From NCBI GenBank assembly GCA_039707655.1, contig CM077665.1, forward strand, positions 305,660,486 through 305,724,485: DNA of 64,000 nt. Reading direction: 5' to 3'. The number at the start of each line of letters is the position of its first letter. The stretch's first letter is position 1. The position numbers were made by a program, and so were the translations under genes. The DNA is from Elymus sibiricus (lineage: Eukaryota; Streptophyta; Magnoliopsida; Poales; Poaceae). The notes under the pieces are model-generated. The model had not been told where the DNA came from. It did no database searches and worked only from the letters and a program-made list of their open reading frames with translations. Of this stretch, positions 59,586 to 64,000 are shown in pieces.

Positions 59586-60086
59586 TTAGGTGATGGCAAT
59601 GATGAAGTGGTGGGCTTGTCCTCCATCTTCCATGGCATAGGCTCCCCCATCGAGGAAGGAAGACTGAGTCTTTGGAATTCTGAAATCTGAAGCAAGGCTC
59701 ATCCTCTTGAAACAAGATTCATGCTCGTAGTTTTGGTTTTTTAGATCATAAATTTGGGCCTGGAGATCTTGAAGCTGGGTGTGGAGCTTGAAGATTGCCT
59801 CCCCAATATCCTTGTTGTCCATCTTGTGTTCATAGATGAAATCCGTAATTATGGAGTGGTTTGCGCCGAGTCCACGCTCCACCATCCCTTGACACTTGAA
59901 AATCTCCTGTTCCACTTCTACAAGCCTAGCCTTCTCACTTCCCTCCTTCTTTGGTCCTTGAACGTACAGGATGTGAAGCAACCCCACACTCATCTCAATG
60001 GCTTGAGGGTGTTTCATCACCTTCGAAAGGTAAGGGTTGATGACCTTCTCATAGAACTTGTCCTTGGAGGAGCTTGACGATGTCAT
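59586..60086 (-). CDS. TE-G downstream ORF, unknown 166-residue protein
   Basis: ATG 60086 (MTSSSSSKDKFYEKV) to the stop at 59586. The middle is predicted helical and coiled-coil-like (IFKLHTQLQDLQAQIYDLKNQNYEHE). The C-terminus is probably divergent or truncated. It follows integrase on the same strand, the place of the extra or env-like gene in Athila elements, but has no signal peptide or membrane segment that I can see. It is preceded by an LTR-promoter-like hairpin module at 60242-60295. It may be a remnant of a longer protein. Confidence 0.5.
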   Translation of the reverse strand: MTSSSSSKDKFYEKVINPYLSKVMKHPQAIEMSVGLLHILYVQGPKKEGSEKARLVEVEQEIFKCQGMVERGLGANHSIITDFIYEHKMDNKDIGEAIFKLHTQLQDLQAQIYDLKNQNYEHESCFKRMSLASDFRIPKTQSSFLDGGAYAMEDGGQAHHFIIAIT

Positions 60087-60165
60087 GGCGATCTAGATCT
60101 GTCAGAAAAATAGCACGAAACAAGAACAGAGGATAAACTTGCGATGCGGTGGTCAAAACATATGG

Positions 60166-60380
60166 GAGTATATATTATGAATTTTACCAGGTCAGAATAC
60201 GTGCCAGGAAGAAAACACAGTCGGGGAGGCACATGAGGTGCTCCCAAGGCAACCAGGCAAGCCCAGGGGGTAGGGCGCGCCCTGTTGCCTTGGGACTCCC
60301 TCGTGGGTCCCCTCGGCTGGTTCATATTTTCAATTTTTTCTAATATTCCAAAACGGACAGAAATTATTTATGGAATTTTT
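60166..60380 (-). promoter_or_regulatory. TE-G internal LTR-promoter-like segment
   Basis: A perfect 12-bp inverted repeat, TCCCAAGGCAAC (60242-60253) and GTTGCCTTGGGA (60284-60295), surrounds AGGGCGCGCCCT. A minus-strand TATATA at about 60169-60175 lies between it and the ORF start at 60086. The layout copies that of the LTRs. Confidence 0.55.
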
Positions 60381-60506
60381 GGAGTCGGTTTACTTACCGT
60401 ATCACATACCTACTGCTTTTCAGGGTTCTGGAGTGTTTCGGAAGGTCTATTCTATATATTCTTCCGGTGACATCACTTGAATAATATTAGTTTCAACAAT
60501 TAATGG

Positions 60507-61241
60507 GCATACCTAAGATATAATGCTTAATTCTCTACCCATTAACCACTCTCGGATTTGTGCCTTCGGCATTGTTGATCTTAATAGCTCCGGAGCGATG
60601 AACTTCTTCGGCGATATATGGTCCTTCCCATTTGTAGAGAAGTTTTCATGCAAAAAATCTGAAACGAGAATTGTACAAAAGAACTTGATCGCCAATTTTA
60701 AATTCCCGTTTTTGGATTCTTTTGTCATGCCATTTTTTTTACTTTTTCTTGAAACAACTTAGCATTTTCATAAGCTTGTGTCCTCCATACATCTAGAGAG
60801 CTAATATCAAATAACCTCTTCTCGCCGAAAAGTTTGAAGTCATAGTTAAGTTCTTTAATTGCCCAATAAGCTTTGTGTTCCAGCTCCAGAGGTAAATGAC
60901 ATGCTTTTCCATAGACCATTTTATACAGGGACATTTCCATGGGATTTTTATAAGCAGTTCTATAAGCCCATAATGCATCATCTTGTTTCTTAGACCAATT
61001 CTTTCTAGATCTATTATCAGTCTCTTGCAAGATCAATTTATTTCTCTACTATTCAACTCAACGTGACCAGAACACTGAGATAAGGTGATGCAATTCTATG
61101 GTTGACATCATATTTAGCTAGAAGTTTACGAAAAGCACCATGAATAAAATGTGAACGACCATCAGTCATTAAATATCTAGGGACTCCAAACCTCAGTAAA
61201 ATAACATCTTTAAGCATTTTAATAGAGGTGTTATGATCAGC
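60507..61241 (-). pseudogene. pol: TE-G integrase, C-terminal half, frameshifted
   Basis: The minus strand encodes the Athila-type integrase core from MLKDVILLRFGVPRYLMTDG (second catalytic Asp at 61161-61163), then the conserved DDALWAYRTAYKNPM and KACHLPLELEHKAYWAIKEL. The C-terminal SH3-like region lies in a different frame at 60513-60728. The Glu codon (61057-61059) is 104 nt from the Asp instead of the expected 108, so 4 nt are missing. A second indel follows near 61033 and a third near 60728. TE-H cuts the gene at 61241, so the zinc domain and first Asp are missing. Confidence 0.85.
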
Positions 61242-64000
61242 TGTGACGCTCCCAATTTCGACCGTACGCTAATCAAACACGCAATGCGTACGACCAAGAT
61301 TAGGGACTCACTGATTGATATCACAACACAACACTAGACACAAATTAAAGTCATACAGCTTCATATTACAAGCCAGGGGCCTCGAGGGCTCGAATACAAA
61401 GCTCGACAAGCACGAGTCAGCGGGAGCAAAAAATATCTGAGTACAGACATAAGTTAAACAAGTTTTGCCTTAAGAAGGCTAGCACAAACATAAGCAGCGG
61501 ATCGAAAGAGGCGAGGCCTCCTGCCGGGGAGCCAACCTAACTATTCCTGAGCGTCGGCATTCCCCACGTAGTAATAGGCTCCAGCGGTGGTGTAGTAGTC
61601 GTCTCCGGCGTACTCCATCTCCTGGGCTCCATCGTCTAAACGCAGAATCGTATCGAGGGGGAAAGAGAAAGCAAAGCAGCGGTGAGTACTCATCCAAAGT
61701 ACTCGCAAGACTGACATCAGAACTATGCTAAGTATGCATTCAGTATCAAGGAATGGGGTTATATCTGGACTGACTGCAGAAAGCAAGAATAGGGGGAATG
61801 CCTAGTCCTATCGAAGACTAGCATCTTCAGCATCTTGCAGCATTAGAAGAGAGTAGATTGGTATCTCATATATAGTCATATTATTGTAGGAATTTTATTA
61901 AGTAACCACGCCCAGAGATTCTTCCTTGACTCCCTGCGAGGAAGCAATCCCGGTGCCAACATTCATTTCAATTTAAAGTCACAATTATAGTTGTAGAAGG
62001 TCAAGGTACAACTCCAAGTCGTCCTGTTACCGTGGACACGGCTATTCTAATAGATGAATTCATCCCTGCAGGGGTGCACCGCATTTCCAACACGCTTGAT
62101 CACCTCCGGCCGGACACACTTTCCTGGGTAATGCCCGGCCTCGGGATTTCAACACGTCGTCGCCCCACCTAGACTCAACAGAGAGGCCAGCCCGCCGGTC
62201 TAAATCCTAAGCGCGCAGGGGTCATGGGCCCAATCACCCTTTGCACTCCTGCACGATGCGAGGGCGGCCGAGGTCAGCGCTAGCACTCTCCAGTCCAAGA
62301 GCTGTACCGTCCAGGCCACTCGGGCGCGCGCCGCTCCATTGCTGACGTCCGAAGAGCTTCGGCTGATACAATGACGTTGAGTACCCATAACTTCTCCCAC
62401 GTGAAGGTTTGGTGCGTAAAAAGGTCAACGACCAACTCAGATCAAATACCCAACCCATTAGCATTTTATTAATGCGGGGCAAGCGCGACCCATGAAGTGC
62501 GGTCCCGTCGCCCCGTCTCGAGGATGTGTGGCAAGGGCCTCTTCTGCCCGTCCACGCCTCATCATCATCAAACTGTGGGTACCCCTCAGGGCCGACCCAT
62601 CACCAACAGGTTTCCGTAACCATGTCATAGTAACTGTGTGTATAAAACATCAAGACAGAACCTGAGGAATCACCCTCAAAGGGTCCCGCTCGATGAAACC
62701 GTCAAGGTGGACTTAGAGGAATCACCCTCGAGGGTCCCACACTTGAGGGGTTGCACGACAGAGTCATCGTCGGGAGTGGTGAAGGAGGAATCACCCTCGA
62801 TAACCATGACCGACTAGCTGCACTACAGAGCTAGCATCATGAGTACTTCACGAGGTGTCACCCTCGGTACTCGATAGTAGCGCTGCAGAGTCGTACAACT
62901 AAAGGGGGGTGCGGTGAAGTGAGGGGCCTGGCTTGTCGGTCGGTTGACCGAGTCTTCGATTCATCGAGTCGTCGAGTCATCGATGAAGAAGCAGGGGCAA
63001 CTGGGACTAAGGGGTCACTGCGGATTCATTGATCAACCTGTTCTAAGCAGTTGATATGATTGCAGGTATGGTAGTAGTTTATCAAAAACAGGCTATGCAT
63101 CAGAAATAGGAGCTAGCTAGTACAGTAGCAAAATCTAATGCAAGAGTGAGAGGGAAAGGAATGGGCGATATTGGAATGCTCAAGGGGGTTGCTTGCCTTG
63201 CTGCTCTGCAGCAAAGGCCTGATCATCAACGGTGTAGTCGTACCCGGCAGCGCCGTTAGTCTCGGGGTCTACCGGAGAGAAGAGGGGGGAAGAAACAATA
63301 AATATAAAGCACAGATGCAACACGATGCATGACATGGCAATATGCAGAGCTAGGCATGCACTAACGCAGTACTACACGTTGCAGACGGATTGGAAGAATA
63401 CCTGACGATATTTCTCGGGTCTCTCGCTATTACCGGACAGATGATCCTAATGCTAAATGTCCAAGTTCATCATGCTAGGAGCATGTGACAGATGAACGGA
63501 CAGCGTATTCGGATTCGTGGGATTTTTCTGATCAACTTTCATGTATAAATTATTTTCATCTGACTTACGGTTTATTTTACATTAATTTTTAAAGTTTTAT
63601 AAATATTCTGAAATAAACAGAGTTAAATTTAATTCAATAAATGCATTTATGACGTCAGCATGAGGTCATCATTGCATCAGCAGTCAACAATGCTAGTTGA
63701 CTGGTCAAACTGACTGCTGGGCCCCACCTGTCATACTCTGTATAAATAACAGAGGGGTTTAATTAAACTAAATAAGGGGCCCCCACATGTCAGTGTCTCA
63801 TTAGGTTAATTAATTAATTTTACTTAATTTAATTACTGGATTAGCCAGCTGACAGGGCTGGCCCACTTGTCATACTCACAGGGGGACTGGGACCCACCTA
63901 TCATTGACTTGGACCGAGTCCAGTCAGCAGTTGACCAAGTCAACTGGTCAACTAGAGGCTCGGGGCCTGCGGGTTAGTGACCCTGCGGGTGGCCCCGGCC
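61242..64000 (-). mobile_element. TE-H: LTR running off the window
   Basis: It starts TGTGACGCTCCCAATTTCG inside the TE-G integrase; its left flank is TCAGC. From memory of Triticeae repeats, the reverse complement ends an LTR in GCGTCACA, normally followed by an initiator-Met primer site. That implies minus orientation and either a 3' LTR or a solo LTR here. At least 2759 bp are present. It is GC-richer than the neighbours, with short repeats at about 62660-62860 and TTAATTAATTAATTTT near 63807. I see no gene; reverse-strand ORFs at 61479-61786 and 62200-62482 are chance. Confidence 0.65.
62660..62860. repeat. Degenerate GAATCACCCTC repeats
   Basis: GAGGAATCACCCTC occurs near 62667, 62717 and 62788, and a variant (GGTGTCACCCTC) near 62845. 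Each is followed by GGGTCCC or a related sequence. A second small cluster of TCGAGTC and ATCGA units lies at about 62945-62985. Confidence 0.75.

Larger units (their letters stand above)
56493..61241 (-). mobile_element. TE-G: Athila-like element, 3' part only
   Basis: On the minus strand the order is integrase C-terminal half, LTR-like hairpin segment, unknown ORF, non-coding region, polypurine tract and 3' LTR (56493-58010). The left flank is ATACT (56488-56492). The element is cut at 61241 by TE-H, so its 5' part with gag, RT and 5' LTR lies beyond the window. Its LTR is the same family as S1. Confidence 0.85.

Overview
The window is plant intergenic DNA made entirely of LTR retrotransposons. 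I found no host gene, tRNA, rRNA or CRISPR. AT-rich Ty3/gypsy LTRs of the TGATACGTCTCC type, tRNA-Asp primer sites and Athila- and Tat-like proteins point to a grass, most likely of the Triticeae (wheat, barley, rye group). This rests on recalled sequence character, not a search, and I give no family names.

The layout resolves into a nest. An outermost element, TE-X (initiator-Met primer site), runs off both ends. Into it went solo LTR S1 (202-1643, duplication TGCGA), TE-A (1945-6784, CGCTT), TE-B (7341-44303, ATGAG), TE-F (45601-55438, CCCAA) and TE-G (from 56493). TE-B's 5' LTR was split by TE-C (13307-43662, CACAC). TE-C in turn received TE-D in its reading frame (15141-28074) and TE-E in its 3' LTR (33076-42559, GTATG). 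TE-F holds solo LTR S2 (52280-53833, ATACT). TE-G's integrase is cut by TE-H, whose LTR starts at 61242 and runs off the window.

TE-D is a Tat-type gypsy element with a complete but dead gag-pol (seven nonsense codons, one frameshift). Between pol and the 3' LTR it carries a long antisense gene with inferred introns and a Transposase_28-like domain followed by a coiled-coil tail. TE-E is Athila-like: its 917-codon gag-protease is intact, it has no reverse transcriptase or integrase, and it has a second ORF-1-like gene. TE-F has a broken gag-protease and TE-G a broken integrase plus an unknown downstream ORF. TE-A, TE-B and TE-C have no pol and depend on other elements.

The most interesting signals are non-coding. 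LTRs of six insertions (TE-A, B, C, E, F and S2) carry a GC-rich inverted repeat about 35-45 bp upstream of the TATA box, with paired arm changes between families. LTR-promoter-like modules lie inside TE-E and TE-G just before their second ORFs. A TTGGGAGGCAACCCAA hairpin follows the ORF stop in three elements. The polypurine-tract sequence AAGCTTGGGGATGCC is repeated several times inside the elements.
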